Shown piece by piece: positions 10,285 through 20,343 of a stretch of DNA of 40,327 bases. Made by a program: the position numbers and the translations under genes. The notes below the pieces were generated by a model that saw nothing but the letters and a program-made list of their open reading frames with translations, was not told where the DNA came from and did not search any database. Location: contig JARICH010000103.1 in NCBI GenBank assembly GCA_029257245.1, positions 1 to 40,327 on the forward strand, read 5' to 3'. The DNA comes from Atopostipes sp. (lineage in GTDB: Bacteria > Bacillota > Bacilli > Lactobacillales > Carnobacteriaceae_A). The first letter of the stretch is position 1. The number at the start of each line of letters is the position of its first letter.

Positions 10285-12009
10285 ATGAAGAGAGTAATAA
10301 AATTGCTGGATACAAAAAGGATGTTTTGGTTAGTTCTGTTTATTGTAATTCAAACAGTCGCTTTACTAGCTATTCCTACAGTATCAGCAAATATTGTGGA
10401 TTATGGGGTGGCTTTAGGAGATATTGACTATATCATCCGGTTTGGTGGCGTCATGATTCTCATTGCCCTGATAGGATTTGGAGCGGCGATTGCCAATGTT
10501 TATTTTGCAGCGACTGAATCGCAGGGAGTTGGAACAAGCCTCCGGAAAAAATTGTTTGATAAAATCATGTTTTTTTCTAGTGAAGAAATTAATGAATTTG
10601 GAACGTCAACTTTGATTACACGTACGACAAGTGATGTTTTGCAGGTTCAACAAGTACTCATGTTTTCTTTACGTTTGTTAATTTTAAATCCTCTGCGTAT
10701 CCTGATTGCTGCAGTATTAGCTTTTACAAGAAATCCAAGATTATCACTGATATTTATTGTGATTATTCCTATTTTGATTCTTTTTATTGCAATCGTCTTA
10801 CGAAAAGTGACTCCATTATTCCGTTCCTTACAGGTTAAAACGGATGAGTTAAACCGAGTATTTCGTGAAGGTTTAACAGGGATTCGGGTGATACGTGCAT
10901 TTAATCGAGAAGATTATGAAGAAGCACGATTTGATGAGGTAAACGAAGATTATAAAGATACTTCGATTTTATCACGAATGTACATGGCTACATTAAATCC
11001 AATCATGATTTTATTAGCCAGTGCTACGAGTATTATGATCATTTGGTTTGGTGGGCAACTCGTTAGTATGGATCAGATGCAAGTAGGTAACTTAATAGCC
11101 TTTACATCTTATTCAATTAATATTCTGATGGGAATTATGTCCATTGCAGTAATTATCACCATGTTACCGCGAGCACAAGTAGCAGTAGAAAGAATTTATG
11201 AAATTTTAGATGCAGAAGAAAGTATTGTTGATCCAGAAGAGCCAATAGAAATTGCAAAAGATGCTGGAGAAGTAACCCTAGAATTTGAAGATGTTTGTTT
11301 CCGTTACCCTGGTGCAGAAAAATTAGCTTTGAAGGATATTAGTTTTTCAATGAAAGCTGGAGAGAAATTAGCGATTATTGGTGGAACAGGAGCAGGGAAA
11401 TCATCTTTAGTCCAATTGATTCTCCGTTTATATGATATTGAATCAGGTTCAATTAAGATAAATGGTGTGGATATCCGTGAGATGTCACAAAGTTATTTAC
11501 GTCGTTTAATTGGTTTTGCCACCCAAGATGCTTTACTTTTCTCGGGAACGATTCGTGAAAACCTGACTTATGGAAATGCCAATGCTAGTGACGATGAACT
11601 TTGGGAAGCACTAGAAATTGCTCAAGGATATGATTTTGTCTCAAATTTACCAAATCAATTAGATTCACGAGTGGAACAAGGTGGATCCAATTTTTCTGGA
11701 GGGCAACGTCAACGTTTGAGTATTGCTCGAACTTTAGTAACTGAAGCAGATATATTAGTCTTTGATGATTCTTTTTCAGCATTAGACTTTCAAACAGATG
11801 CTCGATTGCGAGCTGCTTTAGGACCTGTTACAACGGACAAATTAGTCATGATTATTGCTCAGAGAATTAATACCGTAGCAGATGCAGACCAAATCTTAGT
11901 ATTGGATAATGGACGTTTGGTCGGACAAGGGAATCATGAGGAACTGAAAGAAAATAATGAAGTATACCGCGAGATTATGGAATCACAAATGAAAGGAGAC
12001 GATATTTAA
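10285..12009 (+). CDS. ABC exporter half-transporter (TMD-NBD) carrying the degenerate catalytic residues
   Basis: Walker A GGTGAGKSS, signature FSGGQRQRL, Walker B ADILVFDDSFSALD (E to D), H-loop MIIAQR (H to Q). Confidence 0.93.
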   Translation: MKRVIKLLDTKRMFWLVLFIVIQTVALLAIPTVSANIVDYGVALGDIDYIIRFGGVMILIALIGFGAAIANVYFAATESQGVGTSLRKKLFDKIMFFSSEEINEFGTSTLITRTTSDVLQVQQVLMFSLRLLILNPLRILIAAVLAFTRNPRLSLIFIVIIPILILFIAIVLRKVTPLFRSLQVKTDELNRVFREGLTGIRVIRAFNREDYEEARFDEVNEDYKDTSILSRMYMATLNPIMILLASATSIMIIWFGGQLVSMDQMQVGNLIAFTSYSINILMGIMSIAVIITMLPRAQVAVERIYEILDAEESIVDPEEPIEIAKDAGEVTLEFEDVCFRYPGAEKLALKDISFSMKAGEKLAIIGGTGAGKSSLVQLILRLYDIESGSIKINGVDIREMSQSYLRRLIGFATQDALLFSGTIRENLTYGNANASDDELWEALEIAQGYDFVSNLPNQLDSRVEQGGSNFSGGQRQRLSIARTLVTEADILVFDDSFSALDFQTDARLRAALGPVTTDKLVMIIAQRINTVADADQILVLDNGRLVGQGNHEELKENNEVYREIMESQMKGDDI

Positions 12010-13889
12010 TGGCTAAAGAAGAATCAACTGGTTATTTGCGTGCTCAAAAACCAAGCGATTTTTGGGGAACCGTTAAGCGTTTATTAGTTTATATGGCTAA
12101 ACGTTCCTGGGCATTATTTGCTGTCGTTTTCTTTGCTTCAGGTTCGGCAATTATTTCCGCCGCGAAGCCTGGTTTACTAGGGCGAGCCACAACGATCATA
12201 TTTGATGGTTTTCTAGAAGGAACGGCTTTAAGGGAAGCAGGAGAACAAATTGATGTGCATCCGATTGACTTTGGAGCCATTGCTCAAATTGCAAGAATAT
12301 TTATAGTGTTGTTAGTGGTGCAGGCAATTTTTAACTATGTCCAAAACTACTTAACCGCTATTGTTGCACAGCGAACGGTTTACGAATTAAGACGAGACTT
12401 AAAAGAGAAATTAGGTAACTTACCCATTCAATATTTTGATACGCATTCAGTTGGAGATGTGATGTCACGAGCTGTAAATGATATGGAGCAAATTGCGAAT
12501 ACCTTGCAACGATCTTTAGCAGAATTTATTATGGCAGTTATGACCTTTATTGCCGTCTTAATTGCGATGTTAACGGTAGACGTAACGATGTCCTTTATTG
12601 TCTTTGCAAGTGCAGGATTAAGTGCTGCTTTCATCGCATTTATCGCCCCACGCTCACAAAGAAAATTTGCTGAACAACAGAGATTGGTTGGGAAATTGAA
12701 TGACCAGGTGGAAGAAGTTTACTCAGGTCATACAGTAGTCCGAACTTACAATCGTGAATTAGCTGAAGTAGAGACATTAGAAGAAGAAAGTAATCGGTTA
12801 TACGATGCTTCATGGAAAGCACAATTTTATTCAAACTTAATGATGCCAGCTGTAAACTTTGCCCGTGACTTAGGAGTCTTTGGGATTACACTCTATGGTG
12901 GTTTTGGAGTCATTAATGGAACGGTTCCTTTAGGAAACGTACAAGCTTTTATCCAGTTTGTTAACCGATTTTCACAGCCTGTTCGTCAAGTAGCGAACTT
13001 AGCAAACAACATTCAAATTACCATTGCTGCAGTAGAACGTGTTTTTGAAACATTGGATCAACCAGAAATGGAAGAAATTGTTTCAAATGTCGAAGAAAAA
13101 GAAAATACTCCTTATATCATTGAATTCGAACATGTTGAATTTGGATACAACAGTTCAGAAGAATTATTGATGACTGACTTTAATTTACAAGTAGAAGCTG
13201 GAGAAATGGTGGCTATCGTAGGGCCAACTGGGGCTGGTAAATCAACTTTGATTAACTTACTTGAACGTTTCTATGATGTAAGTGGTGGAAGCATTCGCTA
13301 CAATGGAAAAGATATTCGAGATATGGATCGACGTGAATTACGTAAGCATTTTTCAATGGTTTTACAAGACACTTGGCTCTTCAATGGAACGATTTGGGAT
13401 AACATTGCTTACGGATATGAAGGGGCTAGCGATGAAGAAATTCTGGAAGTCGCAAAAGCAGCTTATGTAGATGATTTTGTCCGTCGTTTACCAAAAGGTT
13501 ATGACACCATCTTGAACGAAGAGGGGACGAATATTTCACAAGGACAGAAGCAGTTAATAACCATTGCGCGAGCATTTTTAGCTGATCCAGAAATTTTAAT
13601 TCTGGACGAAGCAACTTCTTCCGTTGATACACGGACAGAAGTCCAGATCCAAAAAGCGATGGAAGTTGTCTTAGAAGGTCGAACCAGTTTTGTAGTGGCT
13701 CACCGCTTATCAACGATTCGTGATGCAGATAAAATTATCGTCATGGATGAGGGAGATGTGATGGAAACAGGAACCCACGATGAATTACTAGAAGCCGATG
13801 GTTTCTATGCTGTCCTTCACAATGCTCAATTTATGGGAGCAGAAGACTTAGATATTGAAGATAGTGACTATACATTTGGAACGACTTAA
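12009..13889 (+). CDS. ABC exporter half-transporter (TMD-NBD), canonical partner
   Basis: Walker A GPTGAGKST, Walker B EILILDEATSSVD, H-loop VAHRLSTI, degenerate signature ISQGQKQL. Overlaps the preceding stop (TAATG). Confidence 0.94.
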   Translation: MAKEESTGYLRAQKPSDFWGTVKRLLVYMAKRSWALFAVVFFASGSAIISAAKPGLLGRATTIIFDGFLEGTALREAGEQIDVHPIDFGAIAQIARIFIVLLVVQAIFNYVQNYLTAIVAQRTVYELRRDLKEKLGNLPIQYFDTHSVGDVMSRAVNDMEQIANTLQRSLAEFIMAVMTFIAVLIAMLTVDVTMSFIVFASAGLSAAFIAFIAPRSQRKFAEQQRLVGKLNDQVEEVYSGHTVVRTYNRELAEVETLEEESNRLYDASWKAQFYSNLMMPAVNFARDLGVFGITLYGGFGVINGTVPLGNVQAFIQFVNRFSQPVRQVANLANNIQITIAAVERVFETLDQPEMEEIVSNVEEKENTPYIIEFEHVEFGYNSSEELLMTDFNLQVEAGEMVAIVGPTGAGKSTLINLLERFYDVSGGSIRYNGKDIRDMDRRELRKHFSMVLQDTWLFNGTIWDNIAYGYEGASDEEILEVAKAAYVDDFVRRLPKGYDTILNEEGTNISQGQKQLITIARAFLADPEILILDEATSSVDTRTEVQIQKAMEVVLEGRTSFVVAHRLSTIRDADKIIVMDEGDVMETGTHDELLEADGFYAVLHNAQFMGAEDLDIEDSDYTFGTT

Positions 13890-13904
13890 TATGCTAGCAA
13901 AAAT

Positions 13905-13943
13905 AAGAGCTCTGGTAACTTTTCAGTTACTAGGGCTTTTTAA
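13905..13943 (+). terminator. Intrinsic terminator after ABC exporter operon
   Basis: AGAGCTCTGGTAACT TTTC AGTTACTAGGGCTTTTT hairpin (GU pair tolerated) plus T-tract. Confidence 0.85.
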
Positions 13944-14041
13944 TCTTATAAAGAAAAATAATCAGTCATAAATAAAATTGGCTTTTTAGTCCATCATTCG
14001 TTATAATTTTGAAGGAATAATGAATGGAAAGGTTGGAGAAA

Positions 14042-14632
14042 ATGGCGCAATTATATTTTAAGTACGGAGCAATGAATAGTGGAAAGTCTTTTGAATTATT
14101 AAAAGTAGCGCATAACTATGAAGAACAGGATAAGTCGGTCAGACTGTTTACAAGTGGAATGGATGATCGAGACGGAGTGGGAATGGTTTCCAGTCGAATT
14201 GGAATGCGCCGTGAAGCACAACCAGTCGTTAAAGACACGAATATTTATGAACACATCCTTCAGGAACAGGAAAAAGAAAAGATTTGGTGTGTACTGGTTG
14301 ATGAAGCCCAGTTTTTAACCAAAGAGCATGTCTTTCAACTAACGAAAATTGTCGATGAATTAAAGATTCCAGTGATGGCCTTTGGTTTAAAGAATGATTT
14401 TATGAACCATCTTTTTGAAGGATCTGAATACTTATTATTATACGCAGAAAAAATTGAAGAAATTAAAACGATTTGCTGGTACTGCGGCAAAAAAGCCATC
14501 ATGAACTTGCGAATCAGTGACGGAACACCTGTCTATGAAGGGGACCAAATTCAAATCGGTGGGAATGAAAGCTATTTCCCAGTTTGTCGCCGTCATTATT
14601 TTAACCCAGTTATTGAAGAAAGAAGTGAATAA
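14042..14632 (+). CDS. tdk: Thymidine kinase
   Basis: [31 protein letters not shown]; zinc ligands CWYCG...CRRH. Start at 14042 or at 14024 as in the ORF track. Confidence 0.95.
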   Translation: MAQLYFKYGAMNSGKSFELLKVAHNYEEQDKSVRLFTSGMDDRDGVGMVSSRIGMRREAQPVVKDTNIYEHILQEQEKEKIWCVLVDEAQFLTKEHVFQLTKIVDELKIPVMAFGLKNDFMNHLFEGSEYLLLYAEKIEEIKTICWYCGKKAIMNLRISDGTPVYEGDQIQIGGNESYFPVCRRHYFNPVIEERSE

Positions 14633-14634
14633 AA

Positions 14635-15705
14635 ATGGATATTTTTGAACAGCTTGAACATGTAGATCTACGTTATAAAGAAATTAATTCCATGTTAAGT
14701 GATCCTGAAATAACAAAAGATACCAATAAATTGACCGCATTAAGTAAAGAAGAGGGCGAGTTAAGAGAAACCGTCCAAGAATTTCAAAAGTTAAAAGAAG
14801 TAACTAAAGAATTACAAGATATTGAAGAAATGCTGAATGAATCGTTGGATCCAGAAATGAAAGAATTAGCTGAAATGGAACAAGAAGAAATGGCTGCTGA
14901 GAAAGAAGCACTCGAAGAAAAGCTAAAATTACTTCTCATTCCTAAAGATGAAAATGATGGGAAAAATATCATCATGGAAATTCGGGGAGCAGCAGGCGGA
15001 GATGAAGCCCAATTATTCGCGGGTGATTTATTCCATATGTACCAAAAATATGCCGATCATCAAGGCTGGAAAACAGAAATACTTGAGGCAAGCTCAACCA
15101 GTATTGGAGACTTTAAAGAAATTATCTTGTCCATTAGTGGGAAAGACGTCTATTCAAAATTAAAATTTGAAAGTGGTGCCCACCGGGTACAGAGAATTCC
15201 AGAAACTGAATCGCAAGGACGAGTTCATACATCGACAGCGACTGTAGTTGCTTTACCAGAAGTCGAAGAGGTCGAAGTAAATATTGATCCCTCGGATATT
15301 CGTGTGGATATTTATCGAGCGAGTGGAGCCGGTGGACAGCACGTTAACATGACCGACTCGGCTGTTCGTTTAACACACGAACCGACTGGTATTATAGTTG
15401 CCATGCAAGACGAACGTTCACAACTTAAAAACCGAGAAAAAGCAATGAAAGTTCTTCGTTCCCGTGTATATGATTATTATGAACGAGCAGCCCAAGCCGA
15501 GGTCGATGCCGAAAGAAAATCAACGATTGGAACAGGAGATCGTTCAGAACGCATTCGAACCTATAATTATCCACAAGGAAGAGTAACGGACCACCGTATT
15601 AATTTAACGGTCCATAAGCTTGAGCAAGTGTTGGATGGAGACTTAGACGAGATTATCGAAGAACTCTCTCTTCAAAGTCAGGTTGAACGACTTGAGGGAC
15701 TGTAA
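14635..15705 (+). CDS. prfA: Peptide chain release factor 1
   Basis: [21 protein letters not shown] contains the GGQ motif; [18 protein letters not shown]; adjacent to prmC. Confidence 0.97.
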   Translation: MDIFEQLEHVDLRYKEINSMLSDPEITKDTNKLTALSKEEGELRETVQEFQKLKEVTKELQDIEEMLNESLDPEMKELAEMEQEEMAAEKEALEEKLKLLLIPKDENDGKNIIMEIRGAAGGDEAQLFAGDLFHMYQKYADHQGWKTEILEASSTSIGDFKEIILSISGKDVYSKLKFESGAHRVQRIPETESQGRVHTSTATVVALPEVEEVEVNIDPSDIRVDIYRASGAGGQHVNMTDSAVRLTHEPTGIIVAMQDERSQLKNREKAMKVLRSRVYDYYERAAQAEVDAERKSTIGTGDRSERIRTYNYPQGRVTDHRINLTVHKLEQVLDGDLDEIIEELSLQSQVERLEGL

Positions 15706-15706
15706 A

Positions 15707-16561
15707 ATGTTTCAATTAGGAAAAGAAAAAGTCACTTACTTTGAAGTCCTCAAAAGGGCTTCTTCTTTTTTGACTAAAAAGGGCGAATCAGCTTTTGTTG
15801 CGGAATGGCTCATGAGAGAAAGGCTATCCTGGACAAAGACTGATTTAGTAAGACACTATTCACTCATTATGCCTCGAAAAGAAATAGAAACTTTCCAAGT
15901 GGATATTCAGCAATTTACAAAAGGAAAACCGATGCAACAAATTATTGGTCATGATTGGTTTTATAATCGAAAGTTCAGCGTGACAGAAGATACTTTAATT
16001 CCCAGACCCGAGACAGAAGAATGGATGGATCGATTACTAAAAAGCTTACCAAATCGGCCATTAAAAGTATTAGATATCGGGACTGGAACGGGTGTACTAG
16101 CCATCACGCAGAAATTAGAGCGACCCGAAGATGAAGTGACAGCAGTGGACATTAGTAGAAAAGCTTTAGCAGTAGCTAAAAAGAATGGTGAAAATCTGCA
16201 AGCTCAAATCAATTGGATAGAAAGTGATCTCTTTGAAGAATTAACAGGACAAAGATTTGATTTAATCCTTTCCAATCCCCCCTACATCAGTCAAGATGAA
16301 ATCGGCTTAATGGATCAGTCGGTCTTGGACTATGAGCCAAAAGAGGCTCTGTTTGCTGAAAACGAGGGCTTAGCCATTTATGAAAGACTAGCGGAAAATA
16401 TTAGTCAATACTTAAATAAAGAGTTTATGATAGCCTTAGAAATTGGTTATGCACAGGGTGAAGCAGTCACTAAACTATTTAAAGAGCATTTACCAGCAGG
16501 AAAGTTGGAAATATGGCAAGATTTCAGTGGATTAGACCGTTTAGTGTGGATTAAGTCCTGA
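15707..16561 (+). CDS. prmC: Release factor glutamine N5-methyltransferase
   Basis: LIPRPETEEWMD, VLDIGTGTGVLAI, DLILSNPPYIS (NPPY motif). ATG at 15707 is preferred over the TTG at 15683 in the ORF track. Confidence 0.94.
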   Translation: MFQLGKEKVTYFEVLKRASSFLTKKGESAFVAEWLMRERLSWTKTDLVRHYSLIMPRKEIETFQVDIQQFTKGKPMQQIIGHDWFYNRKFSVTEDTLIPRPETEEWMDRLLKSLPNRPLKVLDIGTGTGVLAITQKLERPEDEVTAVDISRKALAVAKKNGENLQAQINWIESDLFEELTGQRFDLILSNPPYISQDEIGLMDQSVLDYEPKEALFAENEGLAIYERLAENISQYLNKEFMIALEIGYAQGEAVTKLFKEHLPAGKLEIWQDFSGLDRLVWIKS

Positions 16562-16563
16562 AC

Positions 16564-16655
16564 TGTGGATAAAGCCTGTGGACAAGTGTGGATAACTAAA
16601 GAAATTGTTGATTTTATGGCAAATTAATTGGGGATAGAGCAAATACTTATGCACA
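16564..16655. promoter_or_regulatory. DnaA-box cluster in the prmC-sua5 intergenic region
   Basis: TGTGGATAA at 16564-16572 and 16587-16595 (minus-strand TTATCCACA, perfect); TGTGGACAA at 16577-16585 (one mismatch); TTATGCACA at 16647-16655 (fits TTATNCACA). Confidence 0.75.
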
Positions 16656-16691
16656 GGCCGGTGGAAAAGATAGAATAAAGGAGTAAGATGG

Positions 16692-17672
16692 ATGAAAACA
16701 GAACATTTTTATGAAGACCAGATCGAACAAGCTGCGAAATTAATTCAAGAGGGTAAGACTGTCGCATTTCCAACGGATACTGTTTATGGTTTAGGAGCCG
16801 ATGCAAGAAATGAAGAAGCAGTTCAGAAAATTTTCACTGCTAAAAGCAGGCCAGCTGATCGAGCACTGACTATCTTACTCTCTGATAAAGAAATGATTAA
16901 TCAATACGCCAAAAACATACCAAAAGAGGCATTCTTATTAGTTAATCATTTTTGGCCCGGACCTTTAACTATCGTGTTAGAAGCTAAAGATAATTTAGCA
17001 CCTGCAGTGACGGCTGGCTTAAAGACAATTGGGATGCGGATGCCGGCTGATCCCATTGCCTTAAAATTTATTGAAACTTGTGGTATTCCACTAGCCACAC
17101 CAAGTGCGAATCTAAGTGGTCGTCCGAGTCCGACGACAGCTGAACATGTATTAGTAGATTTAGAGGGAAAGATAGCGGGAATAATCGATGGTGGTGAAAC
17201 GGATTCAGGAATTGAATCGACTGTCTTGGATTTATCAAATCCAGAGAAGCCAATCATTTTAAGACCAGGTGCCATCACCAAAGGTCAAATTGAGAGATTA
17301 CTTGCTAAAAAAGTCATAACAAATGAAAAAAAAAGCACTAACAAAAAAGAAGAAAAACATTATCAACCCCTAATCCCTATTTATCTGGTACAATCGGATT
17401 GGCCAGAAGCTTTCGAACAAATGAAAGAAGAGAAAGTTGCTTTGTTAGCTAGTGAAGAAGTAATTGAAAAATATGGTAAAGTGGCGATAGATAGCTATTC
17501 CCTTGGGAAAAAAAAGGCGATAAAAGAAGCACAGAAATCATTTTTTAAAGCCATTCGTATACTTGAAAAATCAGAGGCAACAGTGATTTTAGTCGAACTT
17601 TATCCAGAGAATGAAGCAAGTGCAGCCTATCTTAACCGTTTGGAAAAAGCAGCGGCTGGCAAAATAATCTAA
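16692..17672 (+). CDS. sua5: L-threonylcarbamoyladenylate synthase (Sua5/YciO/YrdC)
   Basis: GKTVAFPTDTVYGLGADARNEEAVQKIFTAKSRPADRALTILL; SANLSGRPSPTTAEHV; ESTVLDLS...ILRPGAIT; C-terminal Sua5 domain. Confidence 0.94.
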   Translation: MKTEHFYEDQIEQAAKLIQEGKTVAFPTDTVYGLGADARNEEAVQKIFTAKSRPADRALTILLSDKEMINQYAKNIPKEAFLLVNHFWPGPLTIVLEAKDNLAPAVTAGLKTIGMRMPADPIALKFIETCGIPLATPSANLSGRPSPTTAEHVLVDLEGKIAGIIDGGETDSGIESTVLDLSNPEKPIILRPGAITKGQIERLLAKKVITNEKKSTNKKEEKHYQPLIPIYLVQSDWPEAFEQMKEEKVALLASEEVIEKYGKVAIDSYSLGKKKAIKEAQKSFFKAIRILEKSEATVILVELYPENEASAAYLNRLEKAAAGKII

Positions 17673-17760
17673 AATACTGTAAAATAAACTAGATTTTGTT
17701 TTACATCTTTAGTAAAATTGAAAAGATAAAGAGAAATGCAGTAAAAAAGGAGCAGAATTA

Positions 17761-18396
17761 ATGAAAAATATTCATGTTATCGAACACCCTTTAATTGAAC
17801 ATAAACTGACGATTATTCGCGACAAGGAAACAGGAACGAAAGATTTCAGAGAAATTGTAAATGAAATCGCCCGTTTACTTGCTTATGAAGTTTCACGAGA
17901 TTTACCTTTAGAGGATGTTGTCATTGAGACGCCCTTGGTAAAATCAACTGAGAAAAAATTAGCTGGAAAAAAAGTCGTCGTTGTGCCAATACTAAGAGCG
18001 GGACTAGGAATGGTTGATGGAATTCTTGATTTAATCCCAGCCGCACGAGTCGGTCATGTAGGTTTATACCGAGACGAAAAAACCATGAAACCTGTTGAAT
18101 ATTTTGTCAAAATGCCAAACAATTTAGAGGATCGACAATTATATATTGTAGACCCTATGTTAGCAACTGGTGGATCGGCAATTGCTGCAATTGATTCTGT
18201 GTTGGAACGAGGAGCAAAAATTGAGAACATTAAATTTATCTCTATTGTTGCTGCACCTGAGGGAGTCGAAGCTTTACATGATGCTCACCCAGAAATTGAA
18301 ATTTACACTGCTTCACTTGATGAAAAATTAAACGATGATGCATATATTGTACCAGGTTTAGGAGATGCGGGCGACCGACTCTACGGTACTTTATAA
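17761..18396 (+). CDS. upp: Uracil phosphoribosyltransferase
   Basis: [68 protein letters not shown]. Confidence 0.97.
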   Translation: MKNIHVIEHPLIEHKLTIIRDKETGTKDFREIVNEIARLLAYEVSRDLPLEDVVIETPLVKSTEKKLAGKKVVVVPILRAGLGMVDGILDLIPAARVGHVGLYRDEKTMKPVEYFVKMPNNLEDRQLYIVDPMLATGGSAIAAIDSVLERGAKIENIKFISIVAAPEGVEALHDAHPEIEIYTASLDEKLNDDAYIVPGLGDAGDRLYGTL

Positions 18397-18439
18397 ACCA
18401 TCAGGAACTAAAAAGAAAGAAGAACAAAGGGGAATAGAA

Positions 18440-18673
18440 ATGGAATTTATCCGTGTACAGTCATTAATTACAATCGTGTCACATTTTGCTTTTATCGCAC
18501 TAAGTTTTTGGGCTGTACAGAGTATAAGGACTGATTATTTATTCAAAAAGAATCACCCGCAACAAATAAAGCTGTTTTATTTGCTTATATCCTTGGCCTT
18601 AGGCTACACTGCAAGTAATTTCTTTTTAGATTTTTTCATGCATACACAAAATTTACTTTTGTTTTTGAATTAG
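18440..18673 (+). CDS. DUF1146 family (YwzB-like) small membrane protein
   Basis: MEFIRVQSLITIVSHFAFIALSFWAVQSIRTDYLFKK resembles DUF1146; immediately upstream of murA. Internal ATG at 18440 with SD AAAGGGGAA replaces the ORF-track start at 18365. Confidence 0.82.
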   Translation: MEFIRVQSLITIVSHFAFIALSFWAVQSIRTDYLFKKNHPQQIKLFYLLISLALGYTASNFFLDFFMHTQNLLLFLN

Positions 18674-18806
18674 ATGGCTAGTAAAAGATGAATTTAATGA
18701 GGTTTTTTTAGATTAGAAAATAGACTAGAGGCAGAGAAGAATGGTTTGAAAATTGCCTAATAAAAAGAAAATCAAACGGCTTTAAAATATGTTGGAGGTG
18801 CAATTG

Positions 18807-20105
18807 GTGGAATCAATTATTGTAAGAGGGGGTCAACGATTAGTTGGCTCAGTAGAAATCGAAGGAGCAAAAAACGCCGCATTACCTATTTTAGCAGCGA
18901 GTATTTTAGCAGAAGACCAAGTGAGTATTCTGAAAAATGTTCCTTTATTATCAGATATTTATACCATTAAAAAAGTATTAGAGTATTTAAATATGGATGT
19001 TGAATTTGACACAGAAGAAAAGACAATGAAAGTGGATGCGACTATGCCACTTAAGTCAGATACACCATTCGAATTTATGAGTAAGATGAGAGCGTCTATT
19101 TTAGTGATGGGACCACTCTTAGCAAGAAATGGAAAAGCGCGAGTCGCTATGCCAGGGGGCTGTTCAATCGGTTCGAGACCAATCGATTTACATTTAAAGG
19201 GTTTCGAAGCAATGGGCGCAGTGATTGAACAAGGACACGGTTTCTTAGAAGCAAGCACAGAACAGCTGAAAGGTGCCGATATTTATCTGGACTTTCCGAG
19301 TGTAGGGGCAACCCAAAACATCATGATGGCAGCTACTCTTGCGGATGGACGAACAGTCATTAATAACGCTGCACGAGAACCTGAAATTGTAGATTTAGCG
19401 AACTACTTAAACTTGATGGGTGCGGAAGTTATGGGGGCTGGAACCGAAGAAATTCGAATTGATGGAGTAGCAAAGTTAACTGGGGCAACTCATCCTATCA
19501 TTCCTGATCGAATTGAAAGTGGAACTTTTATGGTTGCTGCAGCGATTACTGGTGGGAATGTCTTGGTTAAAGACTGTATGACCGAACATAACCAACCCTT
19601 GATTGCTAAACTAAAAGAAATGGGAGCAGAAATTCGAACCGAACCAGAAGGAGTTCGAGTCATTGGACCTGAAAAACTTCTTGCGACGGACTTTAAGACT
19701 CAACCTTATCCAGGTTTCCCAACCGATATGCAAGCACAAATTACCATTGCCCAGCTAAAAGCTGAAGGAACGAGTATTATGGCTGAAAATGTTTTTGAAA
19801 ATCGCTTTATGCATTTAAACCAAATGGAAAAAATGAATGCTCAATTTAAAATTGATGGACAGAGCGCAATTATTTATGGAGGACACACTCTTCAAGGAGG
19901 ACAAGTAGCTTCCACAGATTTAAGAGCATCTGCTTCATTGATCTTAGCTGGTTTAATTGCTGAAGGCTATACGACAGTTACTGCCTTAGATCACTTAGAC
20001 CGTGGATATTACCAATTCCATAAAAAGTTAGAAAAACTAGGAGCAGACATTGAACGAGTATCAGACCGTAAAGAGGTAAAATCGGCTGACAAACAAAAAG
20101 CATAA
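18807..20105 (+). CDS. murA: UDP-N-acetylglucosamine 1-carboxyvinyltransferase
   Basis: [53 protein letters not shown] (active-site Cys region). GTG 18807 or TTG 18804 follows SD GGAGGTG; the ATG at 18789 lies upstream of that SD. Confidence 0.95.
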   Translation: MESIIVRGGQRLVGSVEIEGAKNAALPILAASILAEDQVSILKNVPLLSDIYTIKKVLEYLNMDVEFDTEEKTMKVDATMPLKSDTPFEFMSKMRASILVMGPLLARNGKARVAMPGGCSIGSRPIDLHLKGFEAMGAVIEQGHGFLEASTEQLKGADIYLDFPSVGATQNIMMAATLADGRTVINNAAREPEIVDLANYLNLMGAEVMGAGTEEIRIDGVAKLTGATHPIIPDRIESGTFMVAAAITGGNVLVKDCMTEHNQPLIAKLKEMGAEIRTEPEGVRVIGPEKLLATDFKTQPYPGFPTDMQAQITIAQLKAEGTSIMAENVFENRFMHLNQMEKMNAQFKIDGQSAIIYGGHTLQGGQVASTDLRASASLILAGLIAEGYTTVTALDHLDRGYYQFHKKLEKLGADIERVSDRKEVKSADKQKA

Positions 20106-20124
20106 TTGAATAGTATGAGAGCGA

Positions 20125-20190
20125 ATATATTAAAAGACTTCCGATTGACGATAATAAAACTCATCGAAAGTCTTTTGATATATTTTTATT
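20125..20190 (+). terminator. Intrinsic terminator after murA
   Basis: ATATATTAAAAGACTTCCGATTGA ... TCATCGAAAGTCTTTTGATATATTTTTATTT long inverted repeat plus T-tract. Confidence 0.8.
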
Positions 20191-20238
20191 TATATTTCAG
20201 AAGAATGACAGAATATAAAAATTGTCATAAAAGAGATA

Positions 20239-20267
20239 TTGAGTTTCTTAAGGATAAGAAGTAGAAT
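20239..20267 (+). promoter_or_regulatory. Promoter of mreB/mbl homolog
   Basis: TTGAGT (20239-20244), 17-nt spacer, TAGAAT (20262-20267). Confidence 0.5.
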
Positions 20268-20343
20268 AGAAAAGATGGAGAATAATACTCGTATTGAAAT
20301 GTAAAAAAGAATCTAGTTAGTATAATCAGGAGGAAAGTGTTTC

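Noticed and set aside
16946-17281. 111-aa antisense ORF opposite sua5
   Set aside because: Entirely within the Sua5 domain coding frame; no independent motif or RBS.
17326-17520. A9 and A8 runs inside sua5, possible slippage or phase-variation sites
   Set aside because: Lys-rich linker in an AT-rich genome; frame intact; housekeeping gene; no evidence of variation.
18674-18788. Possible leader RNA upstream of murA
   Set aside because: Only short weak complementarity (GTTTGA/TCAAAC) and no clear promoter or terminator alternative; not strong enough to call.
20321-20326. Perfect TATAAT just before the mreB SD
   Set aside because: Nearest -35 (TTGAAA at 20294) gives a 21-nt spacer, and the implied TSS would fall within the SD. 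The upstream TTGAGT-17-TAGAAT is a better promoter.
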